Shown here in pieces: positions 7,705 to 17,219 of a stretch of 64,000 bases of DNA (its first letter is position 1; the number at the start of each line of letters is the position of its first letter). The translations under genes and the position numbers were made by a program. The notes beneath the pieces were generated by a model. It saw only the letters and a list, made by a program, of their open reading frames with translations. It was not told where the DNA came from and ran no database searches. The stretch is from Ruminococcus sp. (GTDB lineage Bacteria; Bacillota; Clostridia; Oscillospirales; Ruminococcaceae), in the NCBI GenBank assembly GCA_017397925.1, contig JAFQHO010000027.1:1-64000 (forward strand). The letters run 5' to 3'.

Positions 7705-8556
7705 ATGTCTGATTTTGTCAATATGCTCCATGATCCTTATACGGAGCTGCCTTTCAAACTCGTGTTTTTAACCATTATTTTTCTCTTTGGCATCTGTATC
7801 GGAAGCTTTCTTAATGTGGTGATCATAAGGCTTCCAATGGAAAACCCTGAGGATCGATCGCTCACCAAGCGTTCCTCCCACTGTATGACTTGCGGCACAC
7901 CAATCCGCCCAATCGACCTTATTCCCGTTTTCAGCTGGATTTTCCTCAGAGGAAAATGCCATAGCTGCGGTAAAAAGATATCTGTAAGATATCCCATTGT
8001 CGAAAGCCTTAATGGTATACTTTATGTCCTTACTTTTATGGTACTGGATATAAATGCTAAAGCCATAATAACCTGCGTTCTGATGTCCCTTCTTATTGTT
8101 ATTGCTTTTATGGATTGGGACACTCAGGAAATTGATCTTGTAATTGTTGGTCTTATCCTTCTTCTTGCCGTTCCTGCCGCAATCTTTACCGACGATGTGA
8201 AGCTTATTCACAGAATTATCGGAGCTTTGGCAATCAGCGTACCATTCTTTATAATCGGAGAAGTAAGCCGACCTATTATACGCAAGAAGTACGGTGAGGA
8301 TTTCCGCGCAATTGAGCAAGGTGATACGGCATTAATGGTTGCCGCAGGTGCATTGCTCGGAACACAGGCTGTTATCGTTTCAGCATTTGTTGGTATTATC
8401 GCCGCAGCACTTGGCGGAATTATTATCAAGGCAATTACAAAGGATTCTAAATTCGCCTTTGGTCCATACCTCGCAATCGGTATCGCCGTTGCTATGCTGT
8501 GGGGCAATAATATTGCCGACTGGTACATATCTCTCATTACCGCCCAGCCTCAGTAA
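7705..8556 (+). CDS. pilD: PilD, prepilin peptidase / N-methyltransferase (A24 family)
   Basis: The 283-aa polytopic membrane enzyme cleaves prepilin leaders and methylates the new N-terminal Phe. Seen here: an N-terminal helix and GSFLNVVIIRLP; the four-Cys zinc motif CMTC/CHSC (about 54-86); the first catalytic Asp in AFMDWDTQEID and the second in EQGDTALM. The start at 7705 has AAGGAGG 9 nt upstream; an upstream ATG at 7672 has no site and extends the protein by 11 untypical residues. It is the only plus-strand gene of the pilus locus, convergent with the minor pilin at 8610-9746, and has its own promoter. Confidence 0.92.
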   Translation: MSDFVNMLHDPYTELPFKLVFLTIIFLFGICIGSFLNVVIIRLPMENPEDRSLTKRSSHCMTCGTPIRPIDLIPVFSWIFLRGKCHSCGKKISVRYPIVESLNGILYVLTFMVLDINAKAIITCVLMSLLIVIAFMDWDTQEIDLVIVGLILLLAVPAAIFTDDVKLIHRIIGALAISVPFFIIGEVSRPIIRKKYGEDFRAIEQGDTALMVAAGALLGTQAVIVSAFVGIIAAALGGIIIKAITKDSKFAFGPYLAIGIAVAMLWGNNIADWYISLITAQPQ

Positions 8557-8571
8557 TAAGCAAAAATAATT

Positions 8572-8603
8572 ACAGGCAGCAGCTTTGACTGCTGCCTGTT
8601 TTT
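8572..8603 (+). terminator. terminator of pilD
   Basis: ACAGGCAGCAG and CTGCTGCCTGT form an 11-bp stem with a 6-nt loop followed by TTTTT on the plus strand. It lies in the 53-bp gap between convergent genes and may also stop leftward transcription. Confidence 0.85.
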
Positions 8604-8609
8604 GGTTAT

Positions 8610-9746
8610 TTAATCATAAGATATTTGCGCATCATAAATTTCATCGGGCATTATGTAAACAATGTAGATATTGTCTGTATTGCCTTTTGTTTCATCATAT
8701 CCCGGTATGTATTCCATTTTAGGACTATATAACGCACCAGTAATCGGAGCAAACTCTATAGGACTCTTTTTATTATGATTTACATCTCTCGCAAGCTTGG
8801 TATATGAACCTTGCCCAAGATTTAATAGTGTCATACTTGCAGAGCTGAGGTAAGCAGGTGATTTAAACAGAATTGCATCTTCTATTGTTGATTCGTCCTT
8901 TTGGTATTTTACATTCTTTTCTATATTGTTGATACTTTTAGCTTTATCTCTGAGATATGAAACAACATTAATACATAATGTCTTATCGCTGCCAGGTAGT
9001 GCCATATCTGTTATGGGATTAAGTCTGCTGTAATATTCTCTCGGACTTGAAGCAAAAGACCGTGTTGCATCATACGTATCAGTATAATTTTCAGGATCGG
9101 TAATTGCATCAAGAGTATAATATCCCTTAACATAATAATAGCAATACTCGTTAAGATGTTCGTCATTTACAACAGGCTGATTTGTGTAAACAGTACTTAT
9201 AGTAGAATCAGTTGATTTATCTTCAATAAGTTCCAAAGTTTCATTACCCTCTGCGTCAGTAACTCTTTTGTAAACATGATCTCCAACTGTAAACTTATAT
9301 ACCGATTCATAAATCTGACCTACTTCATTGCAGCCTGTGTTCTTTACCCTATCTGGAGTAGAATTAATAAGCTTAAGAACACGAGCTCTTCCTTCAATTG
9401 GATTTCCACTTGAATCAACAGCCTGATCAAGGGACTCATCAACCATTTTCTGTACTGCAGCCATTTCAGCTTTCATTAAATCACTATCTAATGGTGCCAT
9501 ATATGTACTGTCGCAGAAATCGCCATTATATACTCGCATAAACTTGGCATAATGAAGCGAATTATCGATATATTCTCCGATATTATCTACATAAGCAGCA
9601 GTCCGTTCACGTGTTGACGTTGTTTTCATTACCTTGGCAACAGGATCTATGAACGACATAACCAGTGAAAGAATGATTCCGAATATGGCAAGAACTATCA
9701 TAAGTTCAATAAGGGTAAAACCTTTTGCCTTCCTTTTATTATCCAT
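8610..9746 (-). CDS. large minor pilin / PilW-like prepilin, 378 aa
   Basis: MDNKRKAKGFTLIELMIVLAIFGIIL gives a prepilin motif with cleavage after Gly9, Glu5 in the mature form, and one N-terminal helix. The remaining 340 residues have no recognised domain and many Tyr, Asp and Asn, as in exported minor pilins. The ATG at 9746 is preferred: GAGGAGG lies 7 nt before it, while the ATG at 9752 almost touches that site. It is the last gene of the pilC operon, 14 bp after the 129-aa pilin. Its size and operon place suggest a PilW- or GspJ-like tip or priming subunit; that is inference. Confidence 0.8.
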   Translation of the reverse strand: MDNKRKAKGFTLIELMIVLAIFGIILSLVMSFIDPVAKVMKTTSTRERTAAYVDNIGEYIDNSLHYAKFMRVYNGDFCDSTYMAPLDSDLMKAEMAAVQKMVDESLDQAVDSSGNPIEGRARVLKLINSTPDRVKNTGCNEVGQIYESVYKFTVGDHVYKRVTDAEGNETLELIEDKSTDSTISTVYTNQPVVNDEHLNEYCYYYVKGYYTLDAITDPENYTDTYDATRSFASSPREYYSRLNPITDMALPGSDKTLCINVVSYLRDKAKSINNIEKNVKYQKDESTIEDAILFKSPAYLSSASMTLLNLGQGSYTKLARDVNHNKKSPIEFAPITGALYSPKMEYIPGYDETKGNTDNIYIVYIMPDEIYDAQISYD

Positions 9747-9760
9747 CTTCATCCCTCCTC

Positions 9761-10150
9761 TTATGGTGCTTCGGTTTCAGTTTCAATATCAGTAATAAAC
9801 TTCATATTCAAACCACCGCCAGCTTCATTAGTATGCTCCTGAAACTGTGCTTCATCATATACTGCATGCATTTTTCCTGAGAGAGGTATTGTACCGGATA
9901 TACCTGAAGGTTCAAGAATTATTGAGATAGTCCCTGAAATTTCAGTTGCCGCCATAACGTCCTTTGCCTGCGCAACAGGTGCCTGAAGTGCTACACGGTC
10001 ACCAACATCATTTGCAGCACGGAGATAGCCTGTTATAGCACCTGACGCAACAACAAGTATTGCTGACATAACTACTACAATTGCTAATGATATCATAATT
10101 TCTACAAGAGTCATGCCCTTTAAAACTTTTTTATTTTTAAGATTTTTCAT
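9761..10150 (-). CDS. minor pilin, PilV/GspI-like, 129 aa
   Basis: The N-terminus MKNLKNKKVLKGMTLVEIMISLAIVVVM matches a prepilin leader with Met instead of Phe as mature residue 1, still with Glu5 and the hydrophobic helix. Met at +1 is found in some minor pilins. The short body has no known domain. The ATG at 10150 follows AAGGAGG by 6 nt. It lies 12 bp after the 984-aa gene in the same operon. Together with its neighbours it probably forms the priming or tip complex. Confidence 0.8.
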   Translation of the reverse strand: MKNLKNKKVLKGMTLVEIMISLAIVVVMSAILVVASGAITGYLRAANDVGDRVALQAPVAQAKDVMAATEISGTISIILEPSGISGTIPLSGKMHAVYDEAQFQEHTNEAGGGLNMKFITDIETETEAP

Positions 10151-10162
10151 AAGCACCCTCCT

Positions 10163-13117
10163 TTAGAATTCACTGTAATAAAGTGTATCATACCACCATA
10201 TTCTTCCTGCATCACCTATTACAGGTGTTTTTATTCCGTCACTTGGGATATATGCAACACAAACTGTATTTGCTGAAACACCGTTCTTTACATTACAGCA
10301 TCCTAAAATATAATTATTAGGTGTATGCTTTTCCACATCATGATTATCATACAACAAGCCATCAATTACTTTATTATTGCCGGCATGGATATCAGCAGTC
10401 ATATTTGATGAAATAATGTTAGCAGTAGTAATACTTGAACCGCTTGAAATTTTCATTGTTGAATTTGCACCGCCATATATAAAGAATCTCGGACACGCTC
10501 TATCGCCAAATTCTTCAATCTTTTTATAATCTTTACCATCAAGTGTTGTAATTGTCGAATTATAACTTAAATACGAATTGTCAGCCAATGCATTCCAATA
10601 CGTTGCTGTACAGTTATTTCCCTTTAATTCGAGTTTTTTATCATCCCAAACATAGAAATATACTGTTCCGCCATCCCTGTCATCAATATATATATCTGCA
10701 GATGCATCAAATTCTACATTTTTCATACCAATATACATATCACCAGTACCCGGATAGAATACAACAGGGCCACCGCGGAATGTGAAGTTTTCAAGTATAC
10801 AGCTCTTAGTAATATATTCACCTACATTATCGGCTGTATTACTTCCAAGATCTGCAAGATCATAATCACCTGTGGAAACTTTATATTCACCGCCACTACT
10901 TGCCACAAGGCATTTACCTAAACCAACTTCAGTGTACAATTGATCATAGTTGTTTATTATTGTGGGAACAGTTGGTTGATTGAGCACTGCAAGTGCAGCT
11001 TGTGTAGCTTTGAGTGTTTCATCATATGGATCAATAATCTCAGTAACAACTTCATATGCTGTCTTTACAACCTTAGTCTGCGATTTATCCACAGTGTCGT
11101 CAAGGCCTAAAAGAACTTTTCTTTCAGCATACTTCGGATATATAGTTGTAGTTCCATATTTTGTTTTGTATTCATCAATGGATGCATAAGTGCTTGCTCC
11201 ACCGCCTGCTGAGAAAGTAAATGTGCTTTCCTCTACCTTTACAGCACCGGGAACACGCTCATATGCTGTTCCGTCAATTCTTACGAACTGGTCGTTAGGC
11301 TTTGCTTCACCCGGTTTAACATCTCCAGGGTCTTTTCCGGGATGCTTTCCCGGATCGAAAGGTACAAGGGAAGTCTCAATATAGTAGCCCTTTTGTCCAG
11401 GCTCAACGTCTTCAGCCTTAGCAAGATACTTAGATAATTCTTCGTTACCCTCATAATAATATCCCGCTGTATTGTTTATATGTTTTTCACTTTCAGGATC
11501 GTTCTGCTTATAACCATACTCAAGAGTATAGTATATTTTAAGATCACTGGGATTTACATCTGCATATTTTGGTTCACCATTATCAAAGAACTCATCTGTA
11601 AGAGGATTTCCATGAAGGCCTACATAAACGTTTGAATTCTCATCACTCGTTCTGGGTGTATATACGTAATAATACCCTACAAGATTCTTAACCTCAGTTC
11701 CACCTGTTGTTTCATTATTATAGATGGTTCCATTAACCTCAAATTTATTTTTGTCACCATCTATTATCAGTTTTCCGCCAACAACAACGTCACCGTTAAT
11801 AACAACTTTATCTCCACCGTTCGGACCTAATTTTACTGTTAAATCGCCTTCAACACGAACAGAACCATTAATTGTAACTTTCTCAAGAGTAAGATCGCCC
11901 TTTGTACATATCTCACCCTTTACAATTCCGTCCTTAGTATCAACACGATTAACCACAGAACTTGACCAGTTATATAACATATCTGCTCCGTTCTGTCCTC
12001 TGATGACACTTGTCTGATTAGAATCCATACAATAAAGATTTGTCTCAATTACACTCTTATCAGCCTGTGTGCAATCTAGATACGCACAGAATGTGTTCAT
12101 AGGAAAATCTTTATTACCAAGTTTAACAGCACCATTGCCTTCAAATCCAGCAATTTTTCCATCAACATAAAGATAAGGTATATCCTTAAAATCTATTGGT
12201 GAAGCCGCATTAAACTTATTGTGAGTAATTTCGTCATTGTAATAATAATTACAATATGAATCAGAAACAGCATTGTTATGGAACATAAAATCGCCGAGAA
12301 TTGTCATACCCTTACCTTTGGTAGGGAATACGAAACCTCTCCAGTTCTCAACATATAAGTCGTTGTTTACAAAGAGGTCAGCTTCAACAACCGAACCTGT
12401 ATTTTTCAGGTATACACGCTGATAACCAGGTGCATAATCTGTACCGGCATCGTTAGTAAATGTTCTTGATTTTCTGCGTGTTAAGTAATCATCTTCATAA
12501 CTGTACAACTGTGCCTTAGGGGCTTCTGGAAGATTTAAATAAGCGCCGCCAAAAAGACTGGTCTGTGTTGAAAATATAGCGTCAGCAGTTGTAACGAATC
12601 CGGCACCGCCGCCGCCGCCGCCTGCATTGTCGAGCTGTTTGAACTTGAGAACATATGCGGAAGCCTGTGTTCTGACGCCTGCCATATTAACAGTAGCTGT
12701 GAACTTGAGCAAATCGCCCTTCTCCCACTTGTTAATACCATTAACAGTATCGTAGATATAGTAATCCTTTGTACCTGCATGGCTGATAACAACATCTTCA
12801 ATCTCGCCAAATGAGCCAACACCATCACCAGCAAACTGAGCGCCAACATGAATTTCATTGCCAGCTGTAAGATCACCTACTGCTTTTGAATAAGCTTTAC
12901 CAGTCTCACTGTTGTTTTCTATAGCTTTAATAGCACTATCTACAACAGCACGCGCAGTAATTCCAGTCTGAGCGCTTGAATAATTCACATGGGCTCTGTT
13001 ATTGGCAGCTAAAGCAAGAGCCAGCGTACCAAACAGGAATATGATAAGGATTGACATTACAAATACAACGGTCAGAAGAACTGAACCACGTAGTTTTCTA
13101 TTCTTATCTTTTTTCAT
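10163..13117 (-). CDS. 984-aa PilX-like surface protein with repetitive beta segment
   Basis: Residues 1-45 (MKKDKNRKLRGSVLLTVVFVMS...) form one membrane helix like PilX/GspK minor pilins: the leader lacks the strict G/FTLxE site and has G/SVLL instead. About residues 45-170 resemble a PilX-type head. A run of Gly (near 168-174) leads into a very long exported part. Residues about 390-460 contain short repeats (GDLTLEKVTINGSVRVEG, VVINGDVVVGGKLIIDG) typical of a beta-helix or bactofilin-like fold. A Pro/Gly/Lys linker follows near 590-615. The ATG at 13117 has AGGTGG 8 nt upstream. Such a large subunit in a minor-pilin operon suggests a pilus-tip adhesin; function is inference. Confidence 0.75.
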   Translation of the reverse strand: MKKDKNRKLRGSVLLTVVFVMSILIIFLFGTLALALAANNRAHVNYSSAQTGITARAVVDSAIKAIENNSETGKAYSKAVGDLTAGNEIHVGAQFAGDGVGSFGEIEDVVISHAGTKDYYIYDTVNGINKWEKGDLLKFTATVNMAGVRTQASAYVLKFKQLDNAGGGGGGAGFVTTADAIFSTQTSLFGGAYLNLPEAPKAQLYSYEDDYLTRRKSRTFTNDAGTDYAPGYQRVYLKNTGSVVEADLFVNNDLYVENWRGFVFPTKGKGMTILGDFMFHNNAVSDSYCNYYYNDEITHNKFNAASPIDFKDIPYLYVDGKIAGFEGNGAVKLGNKDFPMNTFCAYLDCTQADKSVIETNLYCMDSNQTSVIRGQNGADMLYNWSSSVVNRVDTKDGIVKGEICTKGDLTLEKVTINGSVRVEGDLTVKLGPNGGDKVVINGDVVVGGKLIIDGDKNKFEVNGTIYNNETTGGTEVKNLVGYYYVYTPRTSDENSNVYVGLHGNPLTDEFFDNGEPKYADVNPSDLKIYYTLEYGYKQNDPESEKHINNTAGYYYEGNEELSKYLAKAEDVEPGQKGYYIETSLVPFDPGKHPGKDPGDVKPGEAKPNDQFVRIDGTAYERVPGAVKVEESTFTFSAGGGASTYASIDEYKTKYGTTTIYPKYAERKVLLGLDDTVDKSQTKVVKTAYEVVTEIIDPYDETLKATQAALAVLNQPTVPTIINNYDQLYTEVGLGKCLVASSGGEYKVSTGDYDLADLGSNTADNVGEYITKSCILENFTFRGGPVVFYPGTGDMYIGMKNVEFDASADIYIDDRDGGTVYFYVWDDKKLELKGNNCTATYWNALADNSYLSYNSTITTLDGKDYKKIEEFGDRACPRFFIYGGANSTMKISSGSSITTANIISSNMTADIHAGNNKVIDGLLYDNHDVEKHTPNNYILGCCNVKNGVSANTVCVAYIPSDGIKTPVIGDAGRIWWYDTLYYSEF

Positions 13118-13145
13118 TTTACATACCACCTTTCCAGTTATTATT

Positions 13146-13227
13146 GACTTGTTTTGATTTCCACACTTCTCTTATTTCCTTGCTTTTTACCGCTGCTGCC
13201 AAAGTATACGCGGAATCAAAACAAGTC
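13146..13227 (-). promoter_or_regulatory. 14-bp inverted repeat between pilO and the PilX-like gene
   Basis: GACTTGTTTTGATT (13146-13159) and AATCAAAACAAGTC (13214-13227) are perfectly complementary across a 54-nt loop, in the 136-bp gap between two genes of the operon. No T run follows, so it is unlikely to be a simple terminator. It may be a processing, stability or protein-binding element. Confidence 0.5.
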
Positions 13228-13253
13228 TTTGTTATAACTTCAGCGTGGAAAAA

Positions 13254-14006
13254 TCAGTTTGACATTTCAACGTTAGGCTCATCCATCTGATATACAGAGT
13301 AGAGAGTAATGTTGAATGTAGCTCCGGGAACAAGTTCTTCTTCTCCTTCTTCCTCTTCGGAAGCATTCTCATTTTCCTTGAGAACGATATTCTGAAGTGT
13401 TACAGATTTGATAAGGATTGTCTCCTCCTGCTCCTCAAGAGCCTTCATATAATTCCAAATGTTTTCTTTCTCTTCAGCTGTTACTGTAATTGTGTAGTTA
13501 GCCTGAATTACATTTTCAGCTGTTCTGTCAGCAAGTGCATTGCTTTCAGCCATTTCCTTCGCATTAATTGCTGCCTGCGCTCCGTTGATATCTGCCTGCT
13601 TGAGCATTTCATCAGCAACGAAGGAAGGAGTAAAGTAATAATATCCAAGAGCTGCTGAACTCATTTCATCTGCCTGGAGTGACATAATCTTTACTTCATT
13701 TTCAGTTGCGAAATCCTGCATATACTGGTCAAGTTTACGAGGATTATTGAAATTGTTGTAATCAACGAATGTTTCTGTTAACTTTATACCTCTCTGGTAT
13801 GATTCTTTGATATCAGTCTTAAGTCCGGGAATTTCAGCTCTCTTTGCATCAACCTCAGCCTTTGACTGTTCAAGAGTTGAAAGTGTAGCCTTATTTGTTT
13901 TAATATCCTCATTTGTAGGCTTAACCAGAAGGAAGAAGCCGCCAAGAAGGAGTACCAATGCTAAGAGAACACCAATAATAATTCGATCTCTATAATTTAA
14001 TTTCAT
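13254..14006 (-). CDS. pilO: PilO-like type IV pilus alignment protein
   Basis: The 250-aa protein has a short cytoplasmic start, one membrane helix (about residues 8-27), a coiled coil (about 30-75, ALSTLEQSKAEVDAKRAEI) and an extracytoplasmic domain. This is the PilO layout: PilO pairs with PilN and links the platform to the pilus. An acidic insert (ENASEEEEGEEEL, near 220) is unusual. It begins behind GGAGG and lies 18 bp after the pilM/N gene. Sequence identity to PilO is not obvious by eye; topology and gene order carry the call. Confidence 0.75.
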   Translation of the reverse strand: MKLNYRDRIIIGVLLALVLLLGGFFLLVKPTNEDIKTNKATLSTLEQSKAEVDAKRAEIPGLKTDIKESYQRGIKLTETFVDYNNFNNPRKLDQYMQDFATENEVKIMSLQADEMSSAALGYYYFTPSFVADEMLKQADINGAQAAINAKEMAESNALADRTAENVIQANYTITVTAEEKENIWNYMKALEEQEETILIKSVTLQNIVLKENENASEEEEGEEELVPGATFNITLYSVYQMDEPNVEMSN

Positions 14007-14024
14007 TTCAATCTACCTCCTTTA

Positions 14025-15665
14025 TTACGCTGCATCTTCATCGGAAGACTTAGCTTCCTCTTCAGGATGGTAAGCGCTCTCTCTGCCCTCAAGAGCTACG
14101 TTAACATTGAATGTTACTGTTTCTATCTTTTCTTCAGAACCTTCGCTTTCTTCAACCATAATTACATTATAGCCATTGTATGAGCAATTCGCATAATAAC
14201 CCTGATTATCTTCATACTCCTCATCAAGGATATTATCTACATATACTGAAGGAAGCTTCTGTACAAATTCTTCACTTCCTGCCGCTACAACGCTAAACGT
14301 CATAACACCATCTGCATAAGTGGGAGTTGAAGCAAAACAAAGATCAACATCAAGATCTAATTCTTCAGCTGTCTTATCAAGAATAGCCTGAAGCGTATCA
14401 TACTTTTCACCGTTGATTACAGGCTGCGAGTAGAAAGCATCATAAGAATTCTGCATTCTGTTTTCATATGCATTAACTACAGTTCTCATACCAAGCAGCT
14501 TTTCACGGTGTGCAAGGTCGTTCTTAACTTCCGGAGAATCAAGGTATGCCTGAACATCAGCAATATTATTTTCAATATTGTTGTTGATCAAAGACATAAC
14601 AGCCCACGTACCGCCAACGATAGCTGCAGCACCTACTACAAGACCGAGCATAATGCCAAGACCTGCATTTTCGCCTCTTACTTTTCCGCCGCTTGCAGCC
14701 TTCTTAATTGCAGCAGAAATTTCTGTTTCAAGAAGGTTAATCTTCTCAGTTTCCTTGTTACGCTTGAACATAGCACCGATAGCATTTGCATACAGTGAGA
14801 ATTCAAGATTTTCGTGACCGTGAATCTGAGGAGGAACGTTAATAAGGCTTGTGTTAAGATCGAGCTTCTCAAGCTCATCTGTAAGTCTTACGTACTCGTG
14901 AGTATCGCCGTAGAAAATTACATTCTCAATAATCTCACCTGTATTACGGCTTCTGTGGAACTGGAGCATACGGAAGATGTTCTCGTTTACAGCCTCGAAT
15001 ACATAGTCAGGTGAATTGCCATAGTCATCGGGATCGATGGAAGCAAAACGTGAGAATGAAAGCTGTCCCTGCTCATAAAGGTTGAGAGAGATGAAGTTGG
15101 GGTCAATCTGTACTGCAAGGAGAGGCATCTTTGACTTGATTTTTGTATCAGCAAGAAGAACCTTTGTAATACAGTTACATCCAACCATTACAGACTTAAG
15201 GGAAATACCAAGAAGCTTGAATACTTCCTTATAGCTGTTTACGATCTCATAAGGACAAGCTGTAGCAAGAACCTTGAGCATAGGCTCGCCGTTATCGCCG
15301 TTTTCAGCAGCATCGCCCACGATAGCATATGTAACGGAGTATGAATCATCCAGATTCAGCTCAGCCTGCATCTGCTGCTTAACAGTTCTCTGCATATCCT
15401 GAGGCTTTACTCTTGGAACTACAAGCTCCTTAAAAATTGTCAGGTTAGATGACAGTGAAACGATTGCCTCTTTATCAGGCATCTTGTTTCTCTTGAGGGC
15501 ACCGTTGATAAGTGTAGCAACTGTAGGACCATCCTTAACATGACCGTTTACGATAAGACCTTCCTCAAGGTTAAGTGTTGCTGCAGAGCTGATTTTAATC
15601 TTTCCGTTACTTTCAACGCCCTTAACAACACGTATATTTCTATCGGTAATATCAAATGAAAGCAT
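14025..15665 (-). CDS. pilM: PilM-PilN fusion, type IV pilus inner-membrane assembly protein
   Basis: The 546-aa protein begins MLSFDITDRNIRVVKG, the PilM actin-like signature with the phosphate-1 region. Residues 1 to about 310 are PilM-like. One membrane helix follows near 335-358 (IMLGLVVGAAAIVGGTWAVM) with a coiled coil and an extracytoplasmic domain to the end, the PilN layout. In most systems pilM and pilN are separate genes, with PilM binding the cytoplasmic tail of PilN; here they are one chain. It lies between pilC (24 bp) and pilO (18 bp). The C-terminus is acidic. Confidence 0.82.
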   Translation of the reverse strand: MLSFDITDRNIRVVKGVESNGKIKISSAATLNLEEGLIVNGHVKDGPTVATLINGALKRNKMPDKEAIVSLSSNLTIFKELVVPRVKPQDMQRTVKQQMQAELNLDDSYSVTYAIVGDAAENGDNGEPMLKVLATACPYEIVNSYKEVFKLLGISLKSVMVGCNCITKVLLADTKIKSKMPLLAVQIDPNFISLNLYEQGQLSFSRFASIDPDDYGNSPDYVFEAVNENIFRMLQFHRSRNTGEIIENVIFYGDTHEYVRLTDELEKLDLNTSLINVPPQIHGHENLEFSLYANAIGAMFKRNKETEKINLLETEISAAIKKAASGGKVRGENAGLGIMLGLVVGAAAIVGGTWAVMSLINNNIENNIADVQAYLDSPEVKNDLAHREKLLGMRTVVNAYENRMQNSYDAFYSQPVINGEKYDTLQAILDKTAEELDLDVDLCFASTPTYADGVMTFSVVAAGSEEFVQKLPSVYVDNILDEEYEDNQGYYANCSYNGYNVIMVEESEGSEEKIETVTFNVNVALEGRESAYHPEEEAKSSDEDAA

Positions 15666-15689
15666 TTTCTTTTTTCCACCTTTCCGTGT

Positions 15690-16889
15690 TTATTCGTTCT
15701 CGATAGAGTCCATTGAACCGTAGAGTGCTGGGTAAATACCACATACAACCAATCCGATTACAACACCCATAAAGATAAGCATTATAGGCTCAACCATGTG
15801 AACAAGACGCTCAACGGCTGAATCTGATTCTTCTTCATAATAATCAGAAGTCTTTTCAAGGATTGAGTCAAGCGCACCTGACTCCTCACCAACGTAGATT
15901 ACAGAACAGAACATTGACTCGAATATTTCAGTTCTTGTAATAGCCGCTGAAAGTGTTTCACCCTGTTTAACTTCGTCAATAACGCCTTCAAACTTATCAT
16001 CAACATACATATTTCCGAGTATGGCTGATGCTCTCTGGATACATTCAACCATAGGAATACCACTTGAATAAAGTGAAGAAAGAGTTCTTGAAAAACGTGC
16101 TGTATAAATCTTTGTTACGAGAGGACCCCAGCCTGGTCCCTTGATTATCATACGGTCAACCTTGTATCGCAAATTCGGTGCTTTAAGAGCATAGTTAATA
16201 CCGATTATAATAAATACAAGAAGTATGACAAGTATGTACCATCTCTTGATAAGGAAGTCTGAAATAACTTTCATTACCTTAGTAAGGAAAGGCATCGTAC
16301 TCGGGTCTTCGTACATATCAAGGAATGTAGGCATAATGAATGTGAACAGGAAGATTACGATAACAACGCAGAGAACACCGAGGATACAAGGATAAATCAT
16401 AGCACCCTTAACAGTATTCGACAGTTTGTTTTCCTTAGCATACTGGTCGGACAGACGTGTCATAATAACGTCAAGTGAACCACTGGCCTCACCGGCACCG
16501 ACCATTGAGATAAGGAAGTCAGGGAATGAGCCTCTGTGCATTTCAAGAGTTGCTGAGAAGGATTCACCCTTCTGAACATTCTCGTAAATGTCCTGCCATA
16601 TCGCCTTTGCCTTATCATTCTCCTGCTCGTTTCTCATGATGTCGATTGACTTTACAAGGGTAAGACCTGATGTAAGCATCGCACTGAGCTGACGGCAGCA
16701 GAACGCAAGTTCTTTTGTATTGAACTTGTAGATTGACCTTGAAGAACTGTTGGCTTCCTCACCATAATCCTTGATAAACAAGCCTCGTTCTTTCATCTTT
16801 TCGAGGAATTCCTGCTCATTCTCGGCGTTAGCCTTGCCCTTTACCTGCTTGCCGCGGGCATCCTGAGCAATATAGGAATAACTCTTCAT
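15690..16889 (-). CDS. pilC: PilC/GspF, type IV pilus platform protein
   Basis: The 399-aa inner-membrane platform protein has an N-terminal segment (SYIAQDARGKQVKGKANAEN), two GspF domains (about 65-190 and 270-395) and three membrane helices near 170-195, 220-240 and 375-395. It connects the ATPases to pilin insertion. The start at 16889 is chosen for its GGAGG site 8 nt upstream; 10 extra codons upstream read through the ribosome site. First gene of a six-gene minus-strand operon ending at 8610, with promoters at 16985-17013 and 17191-17219. Confidence 0.93.
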   Translation of the reverse strand: MKSYSYIAQDARGKQVKGKANAENEQEFLEKMKERGLFIKDYGEEANSSSRSIYKFNTKELAFCCRQLSAMLTSGLTLVKSIDIMRNEQENDKAKAIWQDIYENVQKGESFSATLEMHRGSFPDFLISMVGAGEASGSLDVIMTRLSDQYAKENKLSNTVKGAMIYPCILGVLCVVIVIFLFTFIMPTFLDMYEDPSTMPFLTKVMKVISDFLIKRWYILVILLVFIIIGINYALKAPNLRYKVDRMIIKGPGWGPLVTKIYTARFSRTLSSLYSSGIPMVECIQRASAILGNMYVDDKFEGVIDEVKQGETLSAAITRTEIFESMFCSVIYVGEESGALDSILEKTSDYYEEESDSAVERLVHMVEPIMLIFMGVVIGLVVCGIYPALYGSMDSIENE

Positions 16890-16984
16890 GAAACCACCTC
16901 CGTGTATTTTGATACGCACCGATTTCCGTGTACGGAAAAAACAAGTGCAGGGGGCAATAATATACGCACTACCCTAATATAATT

Positions 16985-17013
16985 ATTATAACATATTAAG
17001 AGTTGATTTTCAA
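16985..17013 (-). promoter_or_regulatory. proximal promoter of the pilC operon
   Basis: The minus strand reads TTGAAA, 17 nt, TATAAT, about 95 bp before the pilC ATG. Confidence 0.7.
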
Positions 17014-17190
17014 TTGTGTTTTTGACATAAATAATAGTGCAATTTTTATCAATATTAACCAAATTATATACCAAAGGTAATATTTTCAATTATTAACCTA
17101 CCGTTACATAGCTTAATAGACCTTAGTTGCATATCGTTGTCATAAATGTCACAACCAACGTGCGATACCGTGCCATAATATCATACAACC

Positions 17191-17219
17191 ATTATAACAT
17201 ATTTATTTACATACTGCAA
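17191..17219 (-). promoter_or_regulatory. distal promoter of the pilC operon
   Basis: The minus strand reads TTGCAG, 17 nt, TATAAT. It would give a leader of nearly 300 nt before pilC. The stretch 17100-17185 contains overlapping inverted segments (CGTTG/CAACG, TATCG/CGATA, GTTGT/ACAAC), so the leader may fold. I see no known riboswitch core there. Nothing else is recognised between 16890 and 17367 apart from the asnB hairpin. Confidence 0.6.
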
